From Maridesulfovibrio sp. (GTDB lineage Bacteria > Desulfobacterota > Desulfovibrionia > Desulfovibrionales > Desulfovibrionaceae), in the NCBI RefSeq assembly GCF_963667685.1, contig NZ_OY763931.1, positions 1,317,501-1,381,500 of the forward strand: a DNA stretch of 64,000 nt. Reading direction: 5' to 3'. Under the pieces are notes generated by a model. The model did no database searches. It had not been told where the DNA came from and saw only the letters and a program-made list of their open reading frames with translations. The translations under genes were made by a program, and so were the position numbers. Shown one piece after another: positions 15,527 to 24,882 of the stretch (the first letter of the stretch is position 1; every line of letters starts with the position of its first letter).

Positions 15527-16534
15527 ATGATTAAACCAGCATACAATATCATCAGCACCGGGCTCCAGAAGTGCTACAATAGTCTTGGCGAGGAAATTCC
15601 TTGCGAAGATAGCGGTCAGGATGCGGAATACAGCATAGGAGCCATAGCGAAAGGTAACCGCTTCGATGCGAAAAACAACTTGGTCCACGACCTGCTGACC
15701 GGGCTTTCGTGGCTTAAGCAGGCAGACGTATTCACCTACCCGCTAGAGTGGGAAGAAACACTTGATGCAGTTGCCCGGCTCAATAAAGACGAATTTATGG
15801 GGTATAGCGACTGGCGGCTCCCAAATCGAAAGGAATTACGCAGTCTGGTTTCCCACGGAGCTAAAAAGCCGGCCTTGCCCAGGGATCATCCTTTCCAAAA
15901 TGTTTTTCTGGGCTGGTATTGGACCTCTACAACTTCCGCAGTTGCTCCGGCTTATGCTTGGCGGGTCCACTTCGAAGGTGGACGGATGTTTTATGGGAAT
16001 AAGAAAGATCCGAGTATGTGCTGGCCAGTGAGAGGGGAAAGCTACATTCTTGCGCAAACAGGGCAAAAAAACTGCTTTAGCGTCACAGGAGATAAAATCA
16101 GCTGTGAAAGTTCACTTCAGGATGGAGCATTGCAGCTGGGTACAAATTGGCCCGAACCACGTTTTACGGTAACCCCGTATGGTGTGCTGGACGAGTTGAC
16201 TCACCTGATTTGGTCTAAGGATGCAGATCTCGCCGGATTGATGGACTGGCAGGAGGCACTGGAGAGTATCAAAGCCCTGAATAAGAACTCCCGGTTAACA
16301 TGGCGCCTACCAAATATTAATGAATTGGAATCTCTGGTAGATGCTTCACAAGCCAAACCAGCCCTGCCGGTCGGGCACCCATTCGGGGAAACTAACGAGG
16401 CATACTGGTCCTCGACCACGAGTTTTTTCGAACCGGACTGGGCCTATGCTCTCTATTTGCACAAGGGTGCTGTAGGCGTAGGATTCAAACAAAAAGCCGA
16501 GTTTTACTGCTGGCCAGTAGCAGGTCCGTTATAA
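15527..16534 (+). CDS. Protein with two DUF1566 (Lcl C-terminal-like) domains
   Basis: 335 residues containing two tandem DUF1566 domains (about 40-165 and 205-333). Each shows the family marks: a TGLxW or THLIW opening, WRLPN(R/I)xEL, a YW(T/S)STT segment and a closing CWPV. DUF1566 belongs to a C-type-lectin/formylglycine-enzyme-like fold family often seen on surfaces, but no signal peptide is visible here. Two YNSLGEEIPCE/FSVTGDKISCE-type segments precede the domains and also look duplicated. Function unknown. Confidence 0.8.
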   Translation: MIKPAYNIISTGLQKCYNSLGEEIPCEDSGQDAEYSIGAIAKGNRFDAKNNLVHDLLTGLSWLKQADVFTYPLEWEETLDAVARLNKDEFMGYSDWRLPNRKELRSLVSHGAKKPALPRDHPFQNVFLGWYWTSTTSAVAPAYAWRVHFEGGRMFYGNKKDPSMCWPVRGESYILAQTGQKNCFSVTGDKISCESSLQDGALQLGTNWPEPRFTVTPYGVLDELTHLIWSKDADLAGLMDWQEALESIKALNKNSRLTWRLPNINELESLVDASQAKPALPVGHPFGETNEAYWSSTTSFFEPDWAYALYLHKGAVGVGFKQKAEFYCWPVAGPL

Positions 16535-16580
16535 CGGTAGTCGGCCTGCTTTTAAGCAAAGCACTGTATACAGGAGCATA

Positions 16581-16898
16581 TTAAATTTCGGAGTCCCTTT
16601 CCACCTTGACCACCCTTACTTTGAAAGAACTGTACCATTTTGAACGGCCAAGCTGCTGCGCTCTTTGATGCCGTGAATTATTTTTCCATTGAACAATGGA
16701 CTCCATATCCTTCCAATAAGAAATAGTTATACCCAGCTCCTCTCTAACCGACTCTATGCCGAGAAATCCGGGTTGTTCAACCGCAAGGTCAAGCATCTCT
16801 GCTGCCATAGAACTATATCCTTTATCTCCTTGCGTACGCAATGAAGAAAAAATCACTGCGTAATATGGCGGAGCCGGAGTTTTTGCTATCACTCCCAT
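16581..16898 (-). CDS. Antibiotic biosynthesis monooxygenase (ABM) domain protein
   Basis: 105 residues with the small ferredoxin-like ABM fold: a YYAVIFSS first strand, GFLGIESVRE, GITISYWKDMESIVQWKN and a C-terminal WYSSFKVRVVKVER. Members include heme-degrading and quinol monooxygenases, but many are uncharacterised. Cytoplasmic, stand-alone gene. Family fairly sure, role unknown. Confidence 0.8.
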   Translation of the reverse strand: MGVIAKTPAPPYYAVIFSSLRTQGDKGYSSMAAEMLDLAVEQPGFLGIESVREELGITISYWKDMESIVQWKNNSRHQRAQQLGRSKWYSSFKVRVVKVERDSEI

Positions 16899-17427
16899 TT
16901 CATTTTATCCTTTTTCATAAACGCATAACCTATTGATAATATTTACTTAGTAAACGACATCAACGATATAACCTATTACCCTAAAAACGTAATATCCACA
17001 ACGGCTAGACATGTATAGGAAAAACAAATCAAAAGCATAACCGACTAAAATAGCATATTATTCACACGATACTAGAAAAATGCCAATGACCAGCCCTAGC
17101 TGGGAGTGTACAGAAATTCGCAAAAAGGGGCAAAAACAATGGCATATGAAGTAAAATACATCGGCTCCTTGATAATAAAGCATATTATGGAACAACTTGA
17201 AGGGTGTAATGTCCTTCTTTATGCTCCTTCCGAAAAAGAAGCCTTCAACCATAAACATGTTTTCTGCCGGACCTAGACTGGTATGGCATAATTCGCCAAT
17301 TAAAAAATTATGCTGGATAAAGGAGTTATCAAATCAATATCACTTGCTGCAGTTGTTCACTGTGATGGATAAAAAACTATTTATCGGTTATATACTGATA
17401 TAGAAGTTTAATCTGAGGAAGGGAAAA
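16899..17427. other. Intergenic region before the 17.4 kb binding protein
   Basis: AT-rich, with one possible frameshifted small gene (17139-17403). No terminator or repeat recognised. Confidence 0.4.
17139..17403 (+). pseudogene. Possible frameshifted small gene
   Basis: ATG 17139, with GGGG nine bases upstream, opens 45 codons (MAYEVKYIGSLIIKHIMEQL and on) ending at 17276. Another frame then continues with protein-like sequence (WHNSPIKKLCWIKELSNQYH, then FIGYILI) to 17403. One frameshift would join them into about 87 residues. No family recognised; tentative. Confidence 0.3.
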
Positions 17428-18183
17428 ATGAGCAGCCATTTGATGTTGAAATCATTAAAAATTTTAATAGTTTTTCTATTGCTGTACTCAGCTGTAGCTG
17501 TACAGGCAAAAGAACTTACTATTCTTACAGACAACTGGCCACCATATAACTTTGAAAAGGACAACAGAATTGTAGGAATAAGTACAGAATTGATAGAAGC
17601 TGCATTGCAAAAAGCAAAAGTTAAGTACAAGATTAAATTATATCCTTTTAAACGTGCTTTAATAACTGTGAAGAATACGCCAAATACAATGCTCTTTACA
17701 GTAGCACGAATTCCCCAGCGCGAAGAATATTTTGCATGGATTGGTCCTATATACCCCAGAGAAGTAAACCTCTACAGATTAAAAAACCGTACTGATATTA
17801 AGATTGAAAGCGTTGCTGATATCAGGAGATATAGAACGGGAGTTCTTTCAGGAGGGTCGGTTGAACTTTTCTTTATAGAACACAGCTTTCATGCTGAAGA
17901 CTACTCTTTAGTAATTAAATCTGATCAATTACTGAAAATGCTCTTCAAAAAAAGAGTCGACCTTATCCCTGGGGACCCTAACGATTTGGCTTACCAAATG
18001 AAAGAATTGGGATATAAATACTCAGAGATTGAAATTGCATATCCTCTGTCGACTGAAGGAGCTTACTATATGGTCGCCAACAAAAAAACATCCCATAAAC
18101 TTATAAAGCGGATACAGGAATGCTTAGACGAGATAATAGCAACAGGAGCCAGAGATAAAATTATAAATAAGTACCTAAATTGA
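17428..18183 (+). CDS. Periplasmic solute-binding protein, family 3
   Basis: 251 residues, with GAGGAAGGG before the ATG. Signal peptide about residues 1-26 (ILIVFLLLYSAVAVQA). The mature protein starts KELTILTDNWPPYNF, the usual family 3 opening, with LYPFKRAL near residue 75 and VDLIPGDPNDLAY in lobe two. No transporter genes adjoin it. A second-messenger or chemotaxis receptor role is possible but not shown. Confidence 0.83.
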   Translation: MSSHLMLKSLKILIVFLLLYSAVAVQAKELTILTDNWPPYNFEKDNRIVGISTELIEAALQKAKVKYKIKLYPFKRALITVKNTPNTMLFTVARIPQREEYFAWIGPIYPREVNLYRLKNRTDIKIESVADIRRYRTGVLSGGSVELFFIEHSFHAEDYSLVIKSDQLLKMLFKKRVDLIPGDPNDLAYQMKELGYKYSEIEIAYPLSTEGAYYMVANKKTSHKLIKRIQECLDEIIATGARDKIINKYLN

Positions 18184-18242
18184 TTTATACAGTTCACTCC
18201 AGTGCTGACGGTTGGTCCGGGAGGTTGGGATCGACGCCCAGA

Positions 18243-19160
18243 CTAAAACTGCCACGTAAATTTGATAAGTCCGCCAAAAGCACTTCCCAGATCTTGAGCC
18301 GATAATTTACGGCCACTTCCGCTGTAGAAAGTATAGCTCCGGTCATAAACGTACTCCGGTCCTATTGAAAGGGTCCAATTTTCGTACGGGGAATAATCAA
18401 GGTACAGGGCGAACTTAGATTGAGTCTCCTTTACATAGCCGTCAGTTTCATAAATTTTATTAAAACCAGACATAGCGACTGTCATTCCTATGGTTTTCTT
18501 TTTGCCATCGTCCATTTCAAAGCCAACCAATTTGAGAGCTTCGGCTATGGCTTCATGTGACACGGAAAGTACCAATCCTAATTCAATATCACCGAAAAGC
18601 TCATCATTAATCGGGCTGACGGCCACAACTTTGACTCCGCTGCCCAGAATCGATCCTTTCCAAAAATCGTAAGCAAGCCCACCCTGCAAACCAAGCCCCA
18701 AAGCTCCAGGAAAATCTTCTTCAAAAGCGGAGGTGGCTGTACAATCGAGCCAGTATACCCAATCCTTATAAAATTTACCGCTAACCAGATGAGCTTCAAG
18801 GGTTAAATCCTGCAACATTTCAAAGGGTGGATTGGAGCTATCTCCGCCACTTATCTGTTGTGAAATATCACCGGCGTTTTCCCAAAAAAAATTGGATACC
18901 CCGTAGGACAATTCAAAAATGGAATATCCTACTTTAATAGTGTTACGAAGGATACCCAACTTTCCTGATGCATCCGAAAAAGAGGCAGGAAGAGTATAAG
19001 CAGTGCTGGCTGTAATATATGGCTTTCTTCTAAATTTAGTAGGATTGTCCATCAAAGCGTCATCCACAAGCCCCACAGGTCCAAGCCCTACTCCGGCAGC
19101 AGGTTCTGGACACAAAAAAAAGCACATAATAATGATAATAATGAATTTGGAATATGACAT
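18243..19160 (-). CDS. Predicted outer-membrane or exported beta-rich protein, unknown
   Basis: 305 residues with a signal peptide (about 1-22, IIIIIMCFFLCPEPAAG). The mature chain alternates short amphipathic strands (TIKVGYSIFELSYGVSNFFW, FALYLDYSPYENWTLSIGPE) and ends in Phe (IKFTWQF), as outer-membrane barrels do. No named family was recognised. Its convergent neighbour is a binding protein; nothing else hints at function. Confidence 0.6.
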   Translation of the reverse strand: MSYSKFIIIIIMCFFLCPEPAAGVGLGPVGLVDDALMDNPTKFRRKPYITASTAYTLPASFSDASGKLGILRNTIKVGYSIFELSYGVSNFFWENAGDISQQISGGDSSNPPFEMLQDLTLEAHLVSGKFYKDWVYWLDCTATSAFEEDFPGALGLGLQGGLAYDFWKGSILGSGVKVVAVSPINDELFGDIELGLVLSVSHEAIAEALKLVGFEMDDGKKKTIGMTVAMSGFNKIYETDGYVKETQSKFALYLDYSPYENWTLSIGPEYVYDRSYTFYSGSGRKLSAQDLGSAFGGLIKFTWQF

Positions 19161-19677
19161 TTATATTTTCACGGCTGGAATCGTGCCCAGCTTCCTTTTA
19201 AGCTTTTAACCTTTATCAGCAATCTGGCTTTCAGTTACCAGTGGATTAGATACCGCAAACGCAAAAACACGCTTGTTCCTGCAATAAATATAAGCATATA
19301 TGAGATATTAAGCGAAAACAATCACCGCATTCCGCTTATCAAAGAAGATACTCTATTTGATTACCCTCAATTACTTATAAAACCCTAAGACGTAGTGAAA
19401 TTATAAATAAGCATCCTTTAAGCTGACGAAATTATATACTCCCCTAGAAAAGAAAAGGTGTATAACTGTAAAATCTTCATTAGCATTTAATTCTCTTTAA
19501 ATAAATGTTTAAAAATTGTAACGTATTTAAACAGATTTGTTCCGATTTCCATAATAAATATATTTTACATTGAACAGTATTTATACAGAGATGATCAAGG
19601 TCGCTCATTTATAATGCAATGGTTACGTGAATGAAATTTCTTTCACGAAATCCTAAAGCGCAAAACACGAGGTATAA
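19161..19677. other. AT-rich intergenic region
   Basis: Holds the promoter side of two divergent genes. Apart from the palindrome at 19626 nothing is recognised. Confidence 0.4.
19626..19647. promoter_or_regulatory. 22 bp near-perfect palindrome upstream of the PfpI gene
   Basis: CGTGAATGAAATTTCTTTCACG, written as two arms 19626-19636 and 19637-19647, has one mismatched pair out of eleven. It lies 30 bp before the ATG at 19678, a natural place for a dimeric repressor. The regulator is not known. Confidence 0.45.
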
Positions 19678-20304
19678 ATGACAAAAAAACGAACTATTGG
19701 AGTGGTCCTCTTTGAAGACTTCGAACTGCTTGATGTGTTCGGTCCTCTTGAAATGTTCGGAATCGCGAGTGATCATTTTCATATTAATATGCTGGGAAAA
19801 AGTAACATTCCAATAGCAAGTAAGCAGGGACCGAAATCAGTTGTGGACTGTACCTACGACGCCCCCGGACATTACGATATTTTGCTGATTCCAGGCGGCC
19901 AAGGAACCCGCCGGGAAGTTGACAATTGTTCATTGTTAGATTGGTTGAAAAAACAGGAACCTCATTCTGAATACGTAATTTCGGTCTGTACCGGCAGTGC
20001 CCTTTTAGCTAAGGCAGGTCTTCTGAACGGCCTGAGGGCAACGACAAATAAAAGATCATTCGACTGGGCGACACGCCAAGGCCCAAAAGTAAACTGGCAG
20101 CAACAGGCCCGCTGGGTTGAGGATGGTAAATTCTTCACATCGTCCGGCATTTCGGCAGGCATAGACATGTCACTTGCGCTGATCCATAAATTACTGGGCA
20201 AAAAAACTGCTGAAGATATTGCCAGACGGGCTGAGTATATTTGGAACCAAGACGCTAACTATGACCCATTCGCGAGGCTGTCCGGAACAGACGAGATGAC
20301 CTGA
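19678..20304 (+). CDS. DJ-1/PfpI family protein
   Basis: 208 residues of the class I glutamine amidotransferase-like superfamily. It opens TIGVVLFEDFELLDVFGPLE, with the conserved acidic residue near position 17, and carries the nucleophile-elbow Cys104 in SVCTGSALLA. This layout is that of isonitrile hydratase-like proteins and of the N-terminal halves of some AraC regulators, but there is no AraC DNA-binding domain here. GAGG precedes the ATG. Substrate unknown. Confidence 0.83.
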   Translation: MTKKRTIGVVLFEDFELLDVFGPLEMFGIASDHFHINMLGKSNIPIASKQGPKSVVDCTYDAPGHYDILLIPGGQGTRREVDNCSLLDWLKKQEPHSEYVISVCTGSALLAKAGLLNGLRATTNKRSFDWATRQGPKVNWQQQARWVEDGKFFTSSGISAGIDMSLALIHKLLGKKTAEDIARRAEYIWNQDANYDPFARLSGTDEMT

Positions 20305-20463
20305 CAACAAAGTTTCAGCAAACAAATGATAAACCAAAAGCAGCGGAGTTCTGATTTTCCTACCTTGGAAAATACTTGAAGCTTTTTGGGATCAACAATA
20401 CGTATTTTACAACAAGCTATACTATTACGACAAAGCCAATTCATTTTGACCGGGAGACAATAG

Positions 20464-21078
20464 ATGGTTAATGCTGAATTTTTACTGACAGCACTGGTTG
20501 TAGTACTCATGCCTGGAACCGGGGTAATATATACTGTTTCAAACGGGCTGTTTCTTGGTAAAAAAGCGAGTATAGCTGCAGCTATAGGCTGTACTGCCGG
20601 AATAATACCACACTTAACGGCATCCATTCTTGGATTATCAGCAATCATCCACGTTAGCGCATTAGCATTTCAATTGCTCAAATATGCCGGAGCAGCCTAC
20701 CTGATGTACCTCGCATGGGCGACATGGAATGATAAAGGCTGCCTTAATTTCAATAAACCTGCAGAAAATCAGCGACTGCGGCAGATTGCCAAACGCGGGT
20801 TCCTCATCAATATTCTGAACCCAAAACTTTCAATTTTCTTCCTTGCTTTCCTCCCTCAATTTGTACCTGAAAACACTGTAAACCCGACAGCAAACCTGAT
20901 CAGACTTAGCCTCATATTCATGGGCATGACCCTGATTGTATTCGTTTTGTATGGACTTTGCGCCAATAGTGTTCGCCAGCACGTCACCAGGTCTCCCAAT
21001 ATTACTCGTTGGATGCAACGTTCGTTTGCTGTCATCTTTGCCTCGCTCGGGCTAAAACTTGCTACTGCCGAGCAATAA
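20464..21078 (+). CDS. LysE/RhtB family amino-acid exporter
   Basis: 204 residues, six membrane helices. The family opening with MPGTGVIYTVSNGLFLGKKA, followed by AAIGCTAG, is visible, as is the middle segment GFLINILNPKLSIFFLAFLPQF. It should export an amino acid or derivative across the inner membrane. A GGGAG site precedes the ATG. It follows the PfpI gene by 159 bp in the same direction; co-transcription is possible. Confidence 0.88.
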   Translation: MVNAEFLLTALVVVLMPGTGVIYTVSNGLFLGKKASIAAAIGCTAGIIPHLTASILGLSAIIHVSALAFQLLKYAGAAYLMYLAWATWNDKGCLNFNKPAENQRLRQIAKRGFLINILNPKLSIFFLAFLPQFVPENTVNPTANLIRLSLIFMGMTLIVFVLYGLCANSVRQHVTRSPNITRWMQRSFAVIFASLGLKLATAEQ

Positions 21079-21308
21079 GGACTGGTCAACATGGCTTACC
21101 TACTTCTCCACCAGAAATTCAGCTTTCGATTTAAATAACACTCCGTTGAAAACGGATCCGTTACTATGATAAAAACATGCAGATGACGATTAACAAGCAA
21201 AAATAAACCATGCACAGTTACACGTAATTATATAACGCATTAGATACTAATATTTTCTCTTTTTTATGTATTGATATCATTTACAACTTTAACCAAATAT
21301 AATGAACA

Positions 21309-22508
21309 ATGACCGAGTATCTGAATATGCGAACAATGTTGCTGGTCGGCGCAATGGTCTGCCTGACTCTCGCATTGATTATGACTTACTACTCTTTTGC
21401 CCGAAAAACATATAGTGGTTTCCAATACTGGACTTCAGGCATAATTTGCATTGGCACAGGTGCGGTTCTGTTATCAATGCGAAGTTTTGTGCCAATCATT
21501 ATTTCTGTTGTGTTAGGCAACTTTCTTGTCATAATGATGCCATTTCTGCTGATCTGCGGTCTTGAATCTTTTTTAAATATAAAATGGAAATTGCAAAAAG
21601 TTAACATTGCAGTAATTGCCATTTATCTAATTTCTTTTATATGGTGTGTTTATCTCTCACCAGACTTGAATGCAAGAATCATCGCAGTATGCAGTGTTAT
21701 GACATTTTTCTTTGCGCAATCACTTTACATTTCGCTAAAACATATTCCTTCAATTCTAGGTGAACAAGAATGGTCTTTTGTTTATGCTATAGCAGCCTGC
21801 ACTATTTCTTCTGCTCTCAGAGTAACATTATCAGCAATGGAAATAAATAATATAAAATTTATAAACAACACTGCCACAATACATTCCATAATTATTCTTT
21901 TTGTTATTCTAAGTGTTATATCATCTGCATGCTCACTTCTAATTTTAAACTCTTACAGATTGGAAAATGATCTTAAAGAGGCATATACTCAGATTAAGAA
22001 AATGGCTAACGTTGATGATTTATGCAAAATATACAACAGAAGATTTTTTAATATAAAAATAGCCGAAGAATTCAGCAGAAGCCAACGCACAAAAAAACCG
22101 TTATCATTGTTAATGATAGATGTGGACTGCTTTAAACTTTATAACGACAAATACGGTCATCAGGCTGGAGATCAGTGCCTTACGCAAATTGCATCTATCT
22201 TGAATGATTCCGTCAAAAGACCTTCCGATATTACAGCCAGATACGGCGGCGAAGAATTTGTTGTACTTTTACCGGACACAAACTCCGCTGGGGCTAAAAT
22301 AGTAGCCGAAAATATCCAGGCTAAGATTAAGAAGCTGGCAATCCCCCACATAGAATCTACCGTAACCGGGACAGTCACTTTAAGCATCGGCATTGCCACT
22401 GTCATTCCAGAGAAATCAATTACCCCTGAGATGCTCATCAAATACGCCGACAATTCACTCTATAAGGGAAAACAAAACGGCAGAAATCAGATCCAGACAC
22501 ATGTATAA
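21309..22508 (+). CDS. Membrane-anchored diguanylate cyclase (GGDEF)
   Basis: 399 residues. About seven membrane helices in the first ~215 residues form an unassigned sensor region. The GGDEF domain shows DDLCKIYNRRFF, DVDCFKLYNDKYGH, active site GGEEF at 313-317 and an inhibitory RxxD (RPSD, 304-307). It should make cyclic di-GMP. The overall layout is like the GGDEF protein at 10301, but the sensor halves are not obviously close in sequence. No partner genes. Confidence 0.9.
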   Translation: MTEYLNMRTMLLVGAMVCLTLALIMTYYSFARKTYSGFQYWTSGIICIGTGAVLLSMRSFVPIIISVVLGNFLVIMMPFLLICGLESFLNIKWKLQKVNIAVIAIYLISFIWCVYLSPDLNARIIAVCSVMTFFFAQSLYISLKHIPSILGEQEWSFVYAIAACTISSALRVTLSAMEINNIKFINNTATIHSIIILFVILSVISSACSLLILNSYRLENDLKEAYTQIKKMANVDDLCKIYNRRFFNIKIAEEFSRSQRTKKPLSLLMIDVDCFKLYNDKYGHQAGDQCLTQIASILNDSVKRPSDITARYGGEEFVVLLPDTNSAGAKIVAENIQAKIKKLAIPHIESTVTGTVTLSIGIATVIPEKSITPEMLIKYADNSLYKGKQNGRNQIQTHV

Positions 22509-23009
22509 TTTTAAAAATATGAACAAAAACAAATAGTTACAAAATTGACATTACGTCTCATAACTAATAAAAGTCTACCGCAACAGTTCAGTTATGCTTA
22601 AAGCTGATCAAGATCACAGCTGAAAAATGACTCCCTCTAGCACCACAAAATATCAACAAAATATTACACCCAAAGTGGCTAGCGAAAGCATAAATCAGGA
22701 CTCAAGCAATAAACTATTGGAAAATCTACAAATTTAATACCATCAGGACTGCATTTCACTGAAAAAAAGCTGACCTTCCACTCGATTATTGAATTACACC
22801 AGAACATTAAAAACTCAGTGAAATCATTCTATCTCTAGACCGTCATTAAATTTTTGTTTTTGAACTTGGGTTCAAATAAAAATGAGCACAAAATACCAAA
22901 TTAATGATACAATGACGATGATATTAAAATTCTAGTAACTTACCACAAAACATCTTTTTTAATTACAGAATAAAAATAGATACACATATTATATTCATTG
23001 GAATGACAA
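22509..23009. other. AT-rich intergenic region with nothing recognised
   Basis: About 500 bp without an open frame of note, repeat or clear terminator. Confidence 0.4.
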
Positions 23010-23936
23010 ATGATTAGCATAAAAGAAATGCAAAAAAGAGTAGCAAGAAAACCGGAACGTTTAGATATTAAATCCTGCCTTCGGGAATCCAATTCCATGG
23101 CGCGCGGAGGTGATGCTCTCTCAAGCATTAACTATTTGATGATCAGCATTTTTGGAATTCTGAAAATCAGGGATTTAACAAAACCTGAGAAGAAAGTATT
23201 TCATGATGACATTTATAAAGTGCTCGGAAACATTGACCTGATGCCAAGTGTGATAGAAGCAACACAAGGCGAAGGATCTCTTATAACCCTTCTGGAGCAA
23301 CAAGGCTTACGTGAACTGTTTTCTAAACTGCAAGCCACTGTTAAGGTCATTAAAAATCTTGAAAAACAAGCTTTGCAACTGAAAGCAAAAGAAAAAGTAG
23401 AAAAAATAAAGGCTGCACTTGCCGGAATCAGCAAAGAACTTGGCAAAGGAAATGTTGCAGCAGCTAAAAGTAAGGCCGACAGACTTCTGGAAAGCAATTC
23501 CAATAAAAAGACAGCATTATTGGAACAGGTCATAGAAATATTTGCAGAAAAACAGTCTTTGAAAGGCTGGTGGCACTACCTGCAAAAACGCTATAACCCT
23601 GAATCATGTACTCTGGAAGAAGCTCGTAAGTGTGCTAACCAAATAGCAAAAATACGTTCTCTTGATGACCCGGAAAACGCAAAAAACTGGTACCGCAATG
23701 GCCTTGATTTCAGATTGAAGATTTGGGAACTCACGCTTCAAGAAGACAGCTCTGACACCGATGCAGTTGTTGAAGCATGTTATAATCTCGCCATTTGCGT
23801 ATATTACATGCAGGACAGGGTTAAAGGAATGGCACCCCGGGTTTTTGGACGTGAATTGATTGAAAAAGGACTTGAGTTTGCCCCAACATCTTCTCATCTG
23901 AAGAAAATGGGAAAATCATTTGGAGTCAAGGGATAA
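23010..23936 (+). CDS. Hypothetical helical protein (308 aa)
   Basis: No family recognised. The protein is almost all alpha-helical. Residues ~110-165 are a lysine/glutamate/alanine-rich likely coiled coil (KNLEKQALQLKAKEKVEKIK). The C-terminal ~100 residues contain helical pairs that resemble TPR-like repeats (WYRNGLDFRLKIWELTLQ, AVVEACYNLAICVYYMQ). No signal peptide or membrane helix, so cytoplasmic. It stands alone and AT-rich. A scaffolding or stress-related role is conceivable but unsupported. Confidence 0.6.
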   Translation: MISIKEMQKRVARKPERLDIKSCLRESNSMARGGDALSSINYLMISIFGILKIRDLTKPEKKVFHDDIYKVLGNIDLMPSVIEATQGEGSLITLLEQQGLRELFSKLQATVKVIKNLEKQALQLKAKEKVEKIKAALAGISKELGKGNVAAAKSKADRLLESNSNKKTALLEQVIEIFAEKQSLKGWWHYLQKRYNPESCTLEEARKCANQIAKIRSLDDPENAKNWYRNGLDFRLKIWELTLQEDSSDTDAVVEACYNLAICVYYMQDRVKGMAPRVFGRELIEKGLEFAPTSSHLKKMGKSFGVKG

Positions 23937-23982
23937 AAACAGCTTTGAGTAAAGATAAGAGATTCTTTTCAGTTCACAATGA

Positions 23983-24729
23983 TTAGCGGTACTGATCATA
24001 AATCTTCTCAATTGTACCGTCACTCAACAACTTGTCTATTGCTTTATTAAATCTTGGCACAGCATGCCTTTTGCTCGGGTGAAAACGAATCATCATGTCT
24101 AACGAATCGTAAGGTCTGCTGACGGTCAACATATCTCCCATGTTCAATTTTTTTATCTGGTAAAGGGCAAAATCTTTATTCATCAAGGCTTGGTCAAGCC
24201 TATCTGCCAGCAACATCTGGATCAGTTTATTCTCGTTTTCAAGAACATGGGGATACATTTCTCCGGATTCAAAATAAGGAGTAAAAACCGGATACACATA
24301 CCCCCTAACGACGCCTACAGTCTTATTCTTCAACTCCTCTACTGAAAACAAAGGCACTGCTTTTTTTGCATTAAAAATAACAATCGCATCGGATACGGCA
24401 AATGGTTTACTGAACACTCCCAACACCTTGGAATTTTTTCGCCATGCGGGATTAGACATTGGCTCAATGTCTACATCTCCGGACTCAAAATTGCGCAATG
24501 AACGATTGAACGGACAACGAACAAACTCGATCTTGTCACCGGTTTCTTTAGCAAAAGCATTAAAAACATCCTGCACTATACCTGTACGCGGATCGTCACT
24601 TGAAAAATAATACGGCGGAAACGATCCCGTATGAAGCATAACACGCAAAGTTTCAGCATATACTTTCTCGACAGATGAAGAAGTTATCGCAAATAACACT
24701 GCGATAAAACAGATCGCCAAAAGTCTCAT
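23983..24729 (-). CDS. Periplasmic solute-binding protein, family 3
   Basis: 248 residues from ATG 24729, which gives a clean signal peptide (MRLLAICFIAVLFAITSSS, cut near VYA-ET); a GTG five codons upstream lacks a ribosome site. The mature part has SFPPYYFSSDDPRTGIVQD, VRCPFNRSL and a C-terminal GTIEKIYDQY. Third orphan family 3 binding protein in the window. Ligand unknown. Confidence 0.8.
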   Translation of the reverse strand: MRLLAICFIAVLFAITSSSVEKVYAETLRVMLHTGSFPPYYFSSDDPRTGIVQDVFNAFAKETGDKIEFVRCPFNRSLRNFESGDVDIEPMSNPAWRKNSKVLGVFSKPFAVSDAIVIFNAKKAVPLFSVEELKNKTVGVVRGYVYPVFTPYFESGEMYPHVLENENKLIQMLLADRLDQALMNKDFALYQIKKLNMGDMLTVSRPYDSLDMMIRFHPSKRHAVPRFNKAIDKLLSDGTIEKIYDQYR

Positions 24730-24882
24730 TTTTTGATACCCCACGATTATGCCATCGCGTATACTTTTTTTTTAAATATTGATTACACCTTAAAGAATAC
24801 TTCGAAACAATATTTGAATACATATTTGGGCAATTTGTGTCAAATTTAATACAAATTTCGGAACAAAATTGAGGGGAATATA

